A stretch of DNA of 64,000 bases from NCBI RefSeq assembly GCF_040869045.1, contig NC_090319.1, positions 388,941,601 through 389,005,600 on the forward strand, given 5' to 3'. The stretch is from Eurosta solidaginis. Taxonomy: Eukaryota; Arthropoda; Insecta; Diptera; Tephritidae. Below, in pieces: positions 36,541 to 47,988 of this stretch (position 1 is its first letter; every line of letters begins with the position of its first letter). The notes under the pieces are model-generated. The model was not told where the DNA came from. It did not search any database and saw only the letters and a program-made list of their open reading frames with translations. Made by a program: the position numbers and the translations under genes.

Positions 36541-36894
36541 AAATAAATGTAAGGCGCGATAACCTCGGAAGAGATTTTAGGCCGAGCTTCTCTTCCAATT
36601 TGCGCCGTGCTCTTCTTGAATTTCCCTAAAAATTGGCCGGACGGGACCTACATATTTTATGCCGACTCCGGACGGCATCTGCAAGGCATATGAGTTTTCA
36701 CTGAGAGCTTTTCATGACAGAAATACACTCGGAGCGCTTGCCAAACACTGCCGAGGGGCGACCCCGCTTAGAAAAAATGTCTTCTAATTGAAAAACCTTG
36801 TTTCTAAAATTTTGATGTTGCTTTGCCCGGGGCGTGAACCCAGGGCATACGGTGTGGTAGGCGGAGCACGCTACCAACACACCACGGTGGCCGC
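36541..36894 (-). mobile_element. tRNA-type SINE, near full length, minus strand
   Basis: From 36894 downward: GCGGCCACCGTGG head, GTAGCGTGCTCCGCCTACCA, TGGGTTCACGCCCCGGGC (B-box region), AAAATTTTAGAAACAAGG, AGCGGGGTCGCCCCTCGGCA, AGTGTATTTCTGTCATG, CCGTCCGGAGTCGGCATAAA, GGTCCCGTCCGGCC, CTCTTCCGAGGTTATCGCGC, and a TTACATTTATTT end. The least diverged copy in the window. Confidence 0.88.
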
Positions 36895-38340
36895 CAATAT
36901 CGAAATAATAGCAGCATAATAAATGTTAGGAGCATTAACCCAAGACAGCACTTCGCAGCAGTTTTACTTCAGAGTTTACTTGGGTGTATTTTGAAATTTT
37001 TTTACTTAATATTTTTTTGAGATATTAGTGTTGTATATTTTTAAATGAAGCGAGTTGCACACCATTGGTATCGTTAGTATGAGTTAAAAATGGCGCACAG
37101 TGGTCGATTTCCTTTGCTAGCAGCATTAAATTACTAAATGCAAGCTTGATATCTTCAATCGGTTTGTTGAGCGAAATTTGGAGAAAATGTGTTGTGATTT
37201 GTTCTTCAATTCAACTTTAATCAATATTTATGGAAATTACATTTAATAAATTAACGATAAGAAAAATAGTAATTTATGCTGTTGTACATGGGTAATATAA
37301 CACGTGAACGAAAAATCGACTAACTTGTCTATATTATATGTGTATTGTAATGAAATGTCTGTCATTCAGCAGGGTTGCCAACTATATCCAACAAAATGAC
37401 TTGTAATTAATAAACTAATAAATAAATAAAAAGTACGATTAATTTAAGGGCACAATGAAAACACCCCTTGTCTATAAGATATTTCCAACAATTTTTTTTT
37501 TTTTTTACATTATGCTAATACATAAATTTGGCTTTTATAGATTCTGAGAGTTCAGATGCAGCATAACTGTTTTTTATTATGTCCATTTTTTTTCTACTTT
37601 TAATCGATTTTATTGTTAAAAAAAACTCGCTCAAACATATCCACTTTACGTTGGAAACTATTACACATTGAAAAAATTTATGTAATTAAAATTAAAGATC
37701 GGCTGGCGCATAATTGTTTTTAATATGTTCAAATTTTTTTAACTAAAAGAGTTCTTGCTTCAAAACAAAACAGATTACACATATTAATTGAAGGTTATTA
37801 AGAATTAATACAGTAATAAAAAAATAAAAAATTTGTATTTTTTTTTCGTTACTGTTTTAGTTCTTAATAACTTAAAAGTTTAAAAATTTTAGGAACTCGA
37901 AAAAATTTTTTTTGTAAATTCATAAAAACTTTCTTTTTCTATATAAAATATATTTTTTTAAAAAATTCCATGTAAAGTTAATATAAACGATCGAATTTTT
38001 TTCGAAACCATTAAACTCTGTACCAAAAAAATTTGGCAACATTCTTTTTCCTTTATTTTTTAATATGAAGAAATTAATTTGAATTTAATAAAAAACCCTA
38101 TTTATAAGTTCAAAGAATTTTTTAAGCGTTAAAAAAAATGTCAGCATAATTTTATTTTTTTTTCTTTTATTTGAAAAAACAATTTTTATTAAGCTGGAAG
38201 AATTTTAAGAAGTCTAAGACTTCCTTCTTTTGCTTCTACACTCATAGATCAAATAGCTTTAAGTGTTTTTTTTTTTTTCGAAATTAGGGAAATATTTAAA
38301 AGTTCAAAACCATATTTTTAGACACTATTTTTTATATATA
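36895..38340. other. Very AT-rich intron sequence, nothing recognised
   Basis: Long A and T runs (several of 10 or more) and no open frame. Old decayed sequence. Confidence 0.5.
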
Positions 38341-38754
38341 TGTGACCCGGAATCATGAGAGGGACCTATTGTGCGAAAACAAGTTTTCGAGAAAAATGCT
38401 TTTAAAGCTTTTGTTTAGTTTGACTCTGTGTAGCGGCCGGCCTTTGTGAACGAATTTTTGAATTAAAATTAAAGTAACTTCCCGATAAGCTACAAGCTTG
38501 AAACTTGGAATATAGTTCAGAACCCGATGACAATGTAATAATAAGAAAAAAACTCCGATAGGTGGCGCGTGGATCGAAATATTTCAAAAAATCGTATTTG
38601 TGGTTCGATTTGGCTTTAAATGCGATTTGTGAAAAAACTAAGAAAGATAGAAAACTGCGGTTTGTTCCATTGGAAAGGGTGTTAAATTTCCGTCACTCAA
38701 AAAGTGAACAATGGTATCTTCGGACAATAGGTCCCTTTCATGATTCCAGGTCAC
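38341..38754. mobile_element. TIR element, TGTGACCCGG family, with a satellite-like core
   Basis: The left end TGTGACCCGGAATCATGAGA and GGGACCTATTGTGCGAA is mirrored by TTCGGACAATAGGTCCCTTT and CATGATTCCAGGTCACA at 38719-38754, about 36 bp of inverted repeat with few mismatches. The flanks are TATATA-type. The core (38452-38600, inverted) matches the 157-bp satellite monomer at 13319-14515. No transposase frame, so a MITE. Confidence 0.85.
38452..38600 (-). repeat. Single 157-bp satellite-related monomer
   Basis: Read on the minus strand: TTTCGATCCACGCGCCACCT, ATTGTCATCGGGTTCTGA, CCAAGTTTCAAGCTTGTAGC and TTATCGGGAAGTTACT, in the same order as the array monomers at 13319-14515. Confidence 0.8.
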
Positions 38755-40979
38755 ATATGTATATATAAGCATACTCATATGTTCAGAGTTCAATTCGTGC
38801 CAGTAAAGCGAACAAATCGACCACTGTGCTGCGCACACGTGAACACACAATGCGTTCATATATATGTGTGTGTGTATATATATTTCTGTGTCCCTATACT
38901 ATTAGAATTTTTTCATTTATTATCCTTTCACATCTTGCAACACTTAACCACATTCCATATATGTGTGTATGTATATATTACCTGGGAAAATGAGTTTTTT
39001 AACAGACCAACAGGGCGTATGAGTAACTGTAGACAGCACACTAAAGTCATGTAGCGAGTGCAACAAAAATACATACAATGAGCGCATGCACATACACACA
39101 GACACACACACAACTTTTTACCTTCACTGTATATGCATGTATATATAAATAATTTGGAATTTTTTGTGCATGCGTATTCTTTCCCATTTGGTTGGACTTT
39201 TGTCCTTTCATTGCTCAAAATACTAACCAAACCCCAAGACACAGCCGTTAATACACCGCTGACACCGCAAAAATTGTATGCAACACCAAATGACCGGTGA
39301 AGTTTGTTTGTTCTTCATTCTTTACATTTTCATTATTTATTTGCTTTTATTTCGTTTTAGTTTCTTTACTAGAAGTTTGCTGTTCTATTACATTTTAGTC
39401 TACTTGTTGTTGTTGTTTTCTTGGTTCAGTATTTAAGTCTTTTTATGTTTCTTTAGTTTGTAAAATTTACTGTTCTTTTAAATATGGAAAATGATTTTCG
39501 CAAACTAATTGGGCTTTGCGTTTTAATGTATAAAATATAAAAATTGTATAAATTACGTTTGTTCTTACTAACTAAGGAAAATTATCTGCTAAAATGTGTC
39601 TATTCAAAAGAGTGTGCCGATATGGGATGTCCGTAACGCTGGAAGTACCAGTTTATAATTTGATGGGTTTTGTTGGGCGGTGACAGTCTTATTGGCGTTC
39701 CTTCGATATTTATGAAATATTCAGTGCATCTTAGGACTACCTAAGTTAATGTGTAAAATGCTGTTTTGCTTACACGATCAAACCAACTTATTTACTTAAG
39801 GCAAATTGTTTAATACACAATTTAACACTCCAATATGTAACTTATTTACTTATATGCATATACTTTCAAATATTATTTACTATTTGCATTATATTTATGT
39901 TGTCATATATGTTTACGTATATATCATAAATGAATTACGGGGGACTTTGCTGTACAGAGAAGAATAAAAGGCTCGACTTTAAAACATTCTGTGTATGCCA
40001 TTTTTATAAAATATGTTCTTGTAGCAAATCATGGACCTACACACAAAGCTTGGGCAACCCCCAAACCTAATTTTTGTTTAACCTTCACAATGTCTATTCA
40101 AGTTTGAGCTAATTTGCACATTACCTGGATTTGATACGGAGCACTCAAATACAATTCGAAGTGAAGGCCACCCTAATCTACATAGTCCGTATATTTTTAA
40201 AAATGTGGTTAAGTATATCGTATAAAAATATATATAGATATAAATATAAATGTTTTATGTACACATACATGAATTTACATACATATACGCATGTGCCTGT
40301 CAATATGTCCATATTTATGTGTGTATTGTACATTTCATTTGGTGCGGTTGGACATTTAACTCGAATGTTTCCATTATTACTGCATTTTTTTACTTCTTTA
40401 ATTTTTGTATTCAGTTATTGTTACTGACATTTTTTTCACCATACTCGCTGGGAATGCCATTTAATCAGGACGTTCGGCAGATGATAAATGAATAAGAAAA
40501 TGACAGTTTCAAAATTAATGCACGCATACACAGGCACCCATAACATTATATTGCCGATTTCACTAGTAAAGTTGCAAAATAGGGAAAGGGTCCGCTTACC
40601 TTTTAACAATTTTCCATGTACGTAAAATTTAAGTATGATGAGATTTTTCGAAATATTCCGAAGTCACGGCATTTTGAAGATCATTGCCAGTGAATTGCCA
40701 AAAATTCAGTAAATTGGCTATTAGTATTAGCATTGCATTGGGTCCACCAAAAATGTTGTTAAGTATTACCACTTAATTTTAATCTTAGTGAATGTTTTTT
40801 TCTAAATACATTTTTTTGTTCAAACTTGAAAAGTACTTAAATTTCTTTTAACGTCTTTTAAGCTTTCATATAGTTTGGTCAACTAAGCCATCATATATCC
40901 TAAAGTACTATCTTTCTCCTTTCATCAAAGCATGAGCAAATACTATGTCAAAGCGTCTGTCGTGTTTAAATGTACTTTT
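38755..40979. other. Intron sequence, nothing recognised
   Basis: AT-rich with many TATATGTGTG, CACACA and TACATACA runs (38820-39130). The open frames there follow the simple sequence. Confidence 0.5.
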
Positions 40980-41640
40980 TTAGTGAAAAAATATCGATTT
41001 TTACCGAAACCTTATCAATTTTTACAGAAAAGTTATTGATTTTCTATCGAAAAGTTATACACTTTTTATCGAAAATTAATGGACAAATATATTTTCAATT
41101 TAAAAGTTATCGATTGGTAATTTTTTTGATAACAAATCGATAACTTAACGATGACAAATCGATAACCAATTGCTTACTTTTCCTTACAGATAGATAGTTT
41201 TTCGTTAACAAATCGATAAATTTTTAAAACTTTTCGAAAACAAATCGATATCTTTTCGTTTACGAATTGATTATTTTTCGATAGCAAATCAATATAATTT
41301 TCATAATTTTTCCAAAACAACTCAATACTTTCCTGATAAGTTTTCGTTAAAAAATCAATATTTTTCGAAAACAAATCGGTACCTTCCTGATTATTAACCG
41401 ACAGCGAAAAGTTATCAATTTGTTGTCGATTTTTCATCGTTAAGTTACCGACTTGTTATGAAAAAATATCGATAACTTTTCAATTGAAAATATATTTGTC
41501 CATTAACTGTCGATATTTCGCCGATATCAAATCGATAACTCTTCGATAACAGTTCCTATCGGTTACACATAGATAACAAACCGATACCACGTTTATAGCA
41601 ACCCAAAAACATGCCAATAACAAGGCGATAATAACATCAG
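40980..41640. repeat. CGATA-rich degenerate array (TTATCGATTTGT family), copy 2, containing an inverted repeat
   Basis: TATCGATT, AAAGTTATCGA, AAATCGATAAC and CAAATCGATA words at 11-15-base spacing. Orientation switches inside: mostly GTTATCGAT-type before 41120 and ATCGATAAC-type after it. A TATCGATA octamer lies at 41467-41474. Confidence 0.75.
41076..41506. repeat. 38-bp inverted repeat pair enclosing the CGATA array
   Basis: Arms 41076-41113 and 41469-41506 are reverse complements with one mismatch (TTAATGGACAAATATATTTT start the left arm). The spacer is 355 bp. The arms are far better conserved than the array between them. Confidence 0.9.
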
Positions 41641-41689
41641 ACCTGTAATATTTGGATTCATATATGAATTTTTCCAAACATTGCGAAAA

Positions 41690-41840
41690 TTATTCCAAAA
41701 TCCCTGCTGAATATGCAATAATATTACCCGGAAGTCATCTGGAAATTGCTCGGAATGACCCCATGATGATTCCATAAAGTCCAAAAAAATAGTCCGAAAC
41801 AATTCCGATGCGAACTCGAAATAATCCATGATAGGCATGT
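41690..41840 (+). repeat. Degenerate short-period array, ATGATCCCGAAA family, short
   Basis: AATTATTCCAAAATCCC, TGCTCGGAATGACC, TGATGATTCC, ATAGTCCGAAACAATTCCG and TCGAAATAATCC words directly after the CGATA array. Confidence 0.5.
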
Positions 41841-42363
41841 TTCAATGTTACTACAGAAATTCCTATTTCCATCGGAAAATAAAAGTTGGCAATAAATCAC
41901 ACTAAACGGTCTCAAGAAGAGTGAGAAAACATTTAAAAATAAAAATGTATCACTGTAAAACACCAAAAAATCAAAAATTAACCCATCTCACTGTTAGAGC
42001 CCTTTTTGCTCTTGAAAATCGGTTACTGCCCGTGACGAACCCATTCGCAATTTTTCTTCAAATAACGTTTTTTTATTTTCAAAGTTCAGCTTTTCATTTT
42101 TTGTTGATTTTTGTTTCATCTACCGTTATCATTACATTTTTTGTATTTTTATTTCCATTTCCATTTGCATTTATTCTTCTGAAAAGTAGGAACATGATTC
42201 GGGAGCATGGAAAAAAAAACAAATAAAAAAGGTATTAATGATTGTAGTGGTGTCAATAAATATTTAATTTTAATACTGCAAATTATTTACACAACTATAC
42301 ACGAATGAATGGAAACATGAGGAACGCGTACATATATGTATGCTCTTTTCATTTACAAGTGAC
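41841..42363. other. Intron sequence, nothing recognised
   Basis: A/T-run-rich. The open stretch 41921-42226 is Phe/Leu/Lys-rich without a domain. Confidence 0.5.
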
Positions 42364-42617
42364 ATATCGCACACCTAGATCAAAACAGCGATCAACACAA
42401 AAAATCGCAATGTTCAGAAAATGTGAAAAACTGTCTGCCTCCTTCATAAGCGCAAATGCAACTTTTTTTTACAAATAGTTTTCTCGCTGATTAGTTGAGG
42501 CATTAACAAATCGAGTATACAGTTCGACAGCTATGGAATTGGAAAACCCGGTGGTATTCATAACTTCAAAATTTCAGATTTTTGAGTTAGCTCTTTTTTG
42601 ATCTAGGTGTGCGATAT
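42364..42617. mobile_element. MITE with perfect 22-bp terminal inverted repeats and TA flanks
   Basis: The left end reads ATATCGCACACCTAGATCAA and the right end TTGATCTAGGTGTGCGATAT. The full 22 bp at 42364-42385 and 42596-42617 are exact reverse complements. Reading the outer TA as target duplication, the element is TCGCACACC...GGTGTGCGA, as in Tc1/mariner-type MITEs. No coding capacity. Confidence 0.9.
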
Positions 42618-43196
42618 AATTGTGTGTATGCATCTTTGACAGCAATTATGTATTTAACCATATGTGCATATATATTTCGAATCCATGTTAAGGCATATAT
42701 TTTGTGCATATACTTTCTCGGTTAGAGAAGTAAACAGTTTTTTATTACTTTAAATAAATGTATGTATACATGATCTGTATTTGCATAACTGCATATGCAT
42801 ATATAAATTATGTTCAAACTACATGAATATGTGTTTGTAATTATTTTGTATTTGAGCAAGAATGAGGCACGTGTAATAATTGCATATAAATGGGCTTACT
42901 ATATATAACATACGTATGTGTGTACTTTCGACTGGATTCAAAAAAAGTTCTAATTATCTCTCCTTCTCCTCTAGTTTCAACGAACACACTGTGGTGATTT
43001 TAAGGCCGTTCAAATTTTCATGCTACACGAGTCCTGAAATAAGCAGAAATTTATTTTTTTCATTACTCCTCTATGTGTTTCTTGATTCCAAATTTGATGT
43101 GTTGTTTTGAAAACCTTAGACACAGAAATGAGCCGCATTCTGAATCTGAGTCCTTAAAGTGAAAAAAAGTTACATAGACTTATAAGGGTTTCCAAG
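42618..43196. other. Intron sequence, nothing recognised
   Basis: AT-rich with TATATGCATA-type simple words. Confidence 0.5.
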
Positions 43197-43495
43197 CTAT
43201 AAAATTTCGTACACATATTTTCCAATTAAAAATTTTCGTGATAAAAAATAACAGAAACAGTTCATAGCCACGCCCATTTTTGGTAGTAGGATGCGAACTG
43301 CAAACTTGGAAAGGCAATATATCTCAAGCCAAGTGAACCATATGACTGACATTAAACAGAAAGAACAGTACAGGTAATTCAGACCTTGACTGAGTGTCGT
43401 CAATGTGCAATACTTCAATTTTAACCTTGTTGCTAAAGCCCACAGCTGAGTAAGTGATATTCTGTTAAATCCAAGCTTAGACTTCCTTACTTGTT
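43197..43495 (-). mobile_element. AACAAGTAAGG element, diverged end fragment
   Basis: The right end CTTAGACTTCCTTACTTGTT matches the shared terminus, preceded by CACAGCTGAGTAAGTGATAT in place of the usual CAGCTGAGTATGTAATG. AGCCACGCCCATTTTTGG inside is typical of the family body. The terminal hairpin is degraded. Probably a separate subfamily. The left boundary is approximate. Confidence 0.6.
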
Positions 43496-44514
43496 ACAAT
43501 CCTCCATTTTCCACTTCGTTTTTCGTCATTAAAAATTGTCATATCACAAAATATCTATAAAAAAAAAAACCCCCTCCAACAGTTTGCCTTTGCTTTACTT
43601 TAAACAGCTGAACTTTTAAGTTTAATGCATACATTTTTTATTTATTTACGTATACATACACATAACCTAGACGGCCTAGACGACACTCAGCCAATATGAG
43701 GGGGACAATCATCAAGAAGAAGACGAATAACAGCAAAAGCGACAGCAAAAGCAACAGCAAAAAAGTGCGTAAGAGTTGAGAGCGAAAAGCCAACGTCAGT
43801 TAATGTGTGTGCCTGTTTGCGATTGTGCCACATAACGGTGCATTGCATTTGCGAGTTCAGGCCAGTGCAGCGAACGACAACGAGCTCTTTGCTTGGCACA
43901 ATTTGGTGTGCAGTGCAACGGTGAATGGCACAACTGCTAGAAAGTGCAATGCAAAACGGGAAAAAAAGAAAGAGAGAAAAAATGCAACAAAAATGAAGTG
44001 AAAAAAACCTTCATTTAGCAACTTAATGCAACTAACAATAACACTGACTACCATCTTTTGTCAGTGACTTGTAAAAAAAAGCATTATTGATGACGAGTGC
44101 GACTTAGCCCCTTCACATATGATTAACCAATTTTGACCTCGGTTTCTTAGCGGCTTTTTATCGTCGGATTCAGAGTTGGTCATTGATGGAATGAATTTTC
44201 TTCAGATAATTATTCGAGTGGAAACGTATTTTAAGAATTTATTCAAAGTTAATTAAGTAATCATTGATCAAATTTTTATAGATAATTTATTTTTGAAACA
44301 TTTTCCGATTGAAAACGACTTTTATTATTCGAATAACGAACAAAATAATTCATTCGTCACTCAAATAATATATGTTTGAATAAAAAAAATTATCTGTATT
44401 CGTATATAACCGAGAAAAAATAATTTATCTTTTATTCGAAACAAGTTTTGCCAGCGCTGGTCCGATTACGGATGCGTAATCTATTTTATGTTGAAGTTTA
44501 ATCAGTATTCATTC

Positions 44515-44832
44515 CATAAAAAACCGATGGGTCGTGGATAGGAAATCGATAACGCGCCGATAATAAACTGGTTGCACTCCGTTTGAAGGTCGATGAAAAA
44601 TCGATAACTTTTTCATATCGTATCGATAACTTTTTAATAAAAAGTGGATAAATTTCCGGCAAAAAAATTTATAACTTTTGGGAAACAAATCGATAACCTT
44701 TCTAAAACAAATTGCTAACACTTTGATAACAAATAGGTAACATTCCGATAACATATCAAAAACTATTTCATAGTAAATCGTTATTTTTGGATAACATATC
44801 GATAACATTTTCATAATAAATCGACACACTTT
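44515..44832. repeat. CGATA-rich degenerate array (ATCGATAAC family), copy 3
   Basis: AATCGATAAC, ATCGATAACTTTTT, CAAATCGATAACC, CCGATAACA and ATATCGATAACATTT words with TATCGATA octamers at 44621-44628 and 44797-44804. Immediately followed (44838-44925) by ACGCTTAC/ACGCTTACC hexamer-like repeats. Confidence 0.75.
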
Positions 44833-45134
44833 CGATGCCTACGCTTACACTCACATTCTATATTCTTCCGTACGGCATATCTTTTCCAAACACTACGCTA
44901 ACGCTTACGCTTACCTTACGCTTATATTGTGGACTACCGCATACCGTGGCAAATATGTTTGCAAATTTAAAATATACACCAAAAAAATTCACAAGGAGTG
45001 CTCTGAGACGAAATCTTTGTACAGATATCATGCAAAGACAGTGAGAACCAAAAATATTTACGCCTCAAAATATGCACTATATTTTAGTCGCTGTATTATG
45101 TTCTCAATTTAATGTCTTCGTCCTTTTGATAAAT

Positions 45135-45412
45135 AGGTCAACAATTGATGTATACTGGAACGATTTTCCGTCATCCCTTTATCAAATTCTCAAATTTTGT
45201 TTCGAGACAAACCGATTTCGGCATTGTGCCATCGTCAGTGTCGACTTTCGTTCTGATCTGTTGTCGTTTGTCTTGGATTTATAGTTCGTAAGTACATGAG
45301 CAGGTATTGTAAAAATGGATGCTTGTGTATATTTATATGTATGTGCTGTGTGTTCATTCAGAACCGAGTGTGGTTTTTACTGATCGGTTTGTGGGTCTGA
45401 CTGAGGCAGGTA
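45135..45412 (+). mobile_element. Second copy of the repeat that splits the LINE at 33.2-33.6 kb
   Basis: TTGATGTATACTGGAACGAT, TTTCCGTCATCCCTTT, CAAACCGATTTCGGCATTGT, GCCATCGTCAGTGTCGACTT, ACATGAGCAGGTATTGT and TCATTCAGAACCGA follow the same order as 33590 down to 33340 read in reverse. Family unknown; the CGATGGCACAATGCCGAAA phrase is LINE/SINE 3'-end-like. Confidence 0.75.
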
Positions 45413-47134
45413 AAAGTCAGTACTTCAGTTGCAGCCCGATTGCAAAAGATTACAGCTCATGTCAACAACAAACTGCAGCAGGTAGCAACAAATTAATGCA
45501 ACAAAAATGAAGTGAAAAAAAACCTTCCAGTGCCTAGTAGATGGAAACGCGTGACACAACAAAAAATCGGTGTAACTTAGAAACATAAATATGTATATAT
45601 ATATATATATACTATCTAGAATTCAACTATGAAAAATTTAACAACAACTTCAAAAATATTGACGGTTCGTCGGCGATGTGTGTCCCACTATCGTATTTAC
45701 AAGCCCGCCAACCAAAGTACGCATATGGTAATCCCGTCACAAAGTCGTCAATATACACGCTTAACATACATACACACAGCAAAAAGTTACAAAGTTACTG
45801 CTGCAGTAATGCGAAGCCAAGTTAAAAGGCGTATGCATTTAACCTCAGCTAGTGAAATCAAAAATTCTATTAAGTATACATTCAGGCGCTAGGTGTTAGA
45901 GAAATTGGCGATGGATAGTATACAAACATACACACGTACACATGTACATGCACGTCAAAGTTCATTCCTACACACCAGACAAATTTATGCATTCACGTTT
46001 GTATGTATGGGCCTGTATGCGTAACTTTGTAAAGTTTTCGAAAAAAAAAATTATTTTGTTTCAAAGCATATTTGTAGGCGCACAAACGTATAAAACTGCT
46101 CGTAATGAAGGTGATAATGATTGACTTGTGCTGCTAAAGACATTGCATATACCCAAGGCTTATACCGTGACACACACATATGCGTACTTGTACTTTTGTA
46201 AAGATAGTGCATTTTTTGTTAGCTGGTATTGTATGCATGTGTGTGTATGTTCGTGTATATCCTTAGTTATTGTACAAGATGCGCGTAGAAAGGCATGTAC
46301 CCTGCGGACATTTGTTTGTTGTGCATTTGGGTATGGTGGGAATACATCAACCTTACGCACTGTGGTGGTCATTACTCTTTTATTTTTCACTTTTGCATGC
46401 AAATTTTTGGAGGGCTTGCCCAAACTCATGCTCTAGACATAATTTTTTTTATTTTCCTATTTTGTTTTTGCTGTTTAATATGAATGCATTCCCAGTGAAC
46501 CAATATCAAATTAGGCTTAAATAAAACCTGGTCACCGTGGATTTGTGTTCCGCATTGTCTTTCATATTTTTTATAGTTGATATGCGAAGGACAACCTCAT
46601 GTATCTATTTTAGAATTTCATATGGTATTTCTCATATGCTTTACAATTTTGGGGGCAAATATTTCTTTCGGTTTGGGCAGCAATTTATTGAGTTGTCGTA
46701 CGGCTCCCCTGCATCTGGTTCGCTGTCTCACAAGGTCGTGTATATTACCTCTTCCTCTAATACATTAGTGGCATTTATGACCAAAATAGATGTGCAGAGA
46801 ATGTTCGCAGAGAAATTTTCTATACCCTTGTTTGCACTACTTAAAATCAGTGTTATGTACCGAAAAACCGATAATCATGAAACGAAATGCCAATCAGGCA
46901 AATATTTGTTCGTGATTTCTGTTTTCTTCTGTATTTAAAATACTAGACGAAATTTGTTTGTCTTCTAAATCAAGTTTCGTTTGGTGGAATGCATTTTTAG
47001 TGGGTTTAGCAAATACCAATGAAAAATCAAAAACGTGCTATTTCGACGGCCATCACTGTATATATAGTATTTATATAAAAATTATTATATAATTTTTAGC
47101 TCACATTATGTTGAAGCTTACATAATCAGTGCTT
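45413..47134. other. Intron sequence, nothing recognised
   Basis: (AT)n at about 45594-45612, TACATACA runs near 45920, no domain in any frame. The open stretches 46128-46436 and 46537-46938 lack codon structure. Confidence 0.5.
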
Positions 47135-47988
47135 TTTTATACTCAGCGTGCTTTGCACACAGAGTATATTAACTTTGATTGGATAATGGTTGGTTGTGCA
47201 GGTATAAAGGAATCGAGATAGATATAGACTTACATACATCAAAATCATCAGTACCGAAAAAAAATTTGATTGAGCCATGTCCGTCCGTCCGTCTGTCCGT
47301 TAACACGATAACTTGAGTAAATTTTGAGGTAAGTTGATCAATTTTGGTATGTAGGGTCCTGGGCACTCATCTCAGATCAATATTTAAAATGAACGAAATC
47401 GGACTATAACCACGCCCACCTTTTCGATATAGAAAATTTCGAGAAACCGAAAAAATTCGATAATTAATTACCAAAGACGGATAAAGCGATGAAACTTGGT
47501 AGGTTGGTTGACCTTACGACGCAGAATTGAAAATTATTAAAATTTTGGACAACGGGCGTGGCACCGCCCACTTTTAAAAGAAGGTAATTTAAAAGTTTTG
47601 TAAGATGTAATTTGGCAGTCGTTAAAGTTATCACGATGAAATTTGGCACGAACGTTACTACTATTACTATATATCTGATATAGTCGGGCTAGCACCTTAA
47701 TGGTCTGTGGTACCGGAGCGTACCGGATCTATATCCGGCAAAGGACCATCACATCGATAACACTCCCCAAAGCCTTCGGGGAGCAACCTTATCGCTACAA
47801 CAACAACAACAACAACGTTTTAAATAATTATTAACACCTTTCATTTGATACACATGTCATACAAACACATTCCAGGGTTATCCTAGGTTCATCTTCCTAC
47901 ATGGTTATTTTCCCTTATTTTGTCTCCAAAGCTCTCAGCTGAGTATGTAATGTTCGGTTCCAACCGAACTTAGCCTTCCTTACTTGTT
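47135..47988 (-). mobile_element. AACAAGTAAGG element, internally replaced copy with both termini
   Basis: The left side carries the far terminus (TTTTATACTCAGCGTGC, CACAGAGTATATTAAC), GTCC tetramers, TTAACACGATAACTTGAG, ACCACGCCCACCTTTTCGAT and ACGGGCGTGGCACCGCCCAC. The right side carries TTTGATACACATGTCATAC and ends CTTAGCCTTCCTTACTTGTT. Between them the roughly 1 kb present in the 14516 copy is missing, and a (CAA)n-tailed repeat piece (47680-47817) sits at the junction. Confidence 0.8.
47680..47817 (+). mobile_element. (CAA)n-tailed SINE-like repeat, 3' part
   Basis: GTCGGGCTAGCACCTTAATG, GGTACCGGAGCGTACCGGAT, GGACCATCACATCGATAACA, CTCCCCAAAGCCTTCGGGGA, CCTTATCGCTA, then (CAA)n at about 47798-47815. 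The clean CAA tail fixes the element's orientation. Confidence 0.8.

Larger units (their letters stand above)
43981..45527 (+). repeat. 32-bp direct repeats 1.5 kb apart
   Basis: AATGCAACAAAAATGAAGTG plus AAAAAAACCTTC occurs at 43981-44012 and again at 45495-45527 with one extra A. The enclosed 1.48 kb holds a CGATA array and a copy of the repeat seen at 33238. Confidence 0.8.

Noticed and set aside
41921..42226. 101-codon open frame
   Set aside because: Composition follows T-runs and ends in a poly-A stretch. No family resemblance.
46128..46938. Open frames of 102 and 133 codons
   Set aside because: No recognisable domain, several frames open at once, simple-sequence composition.
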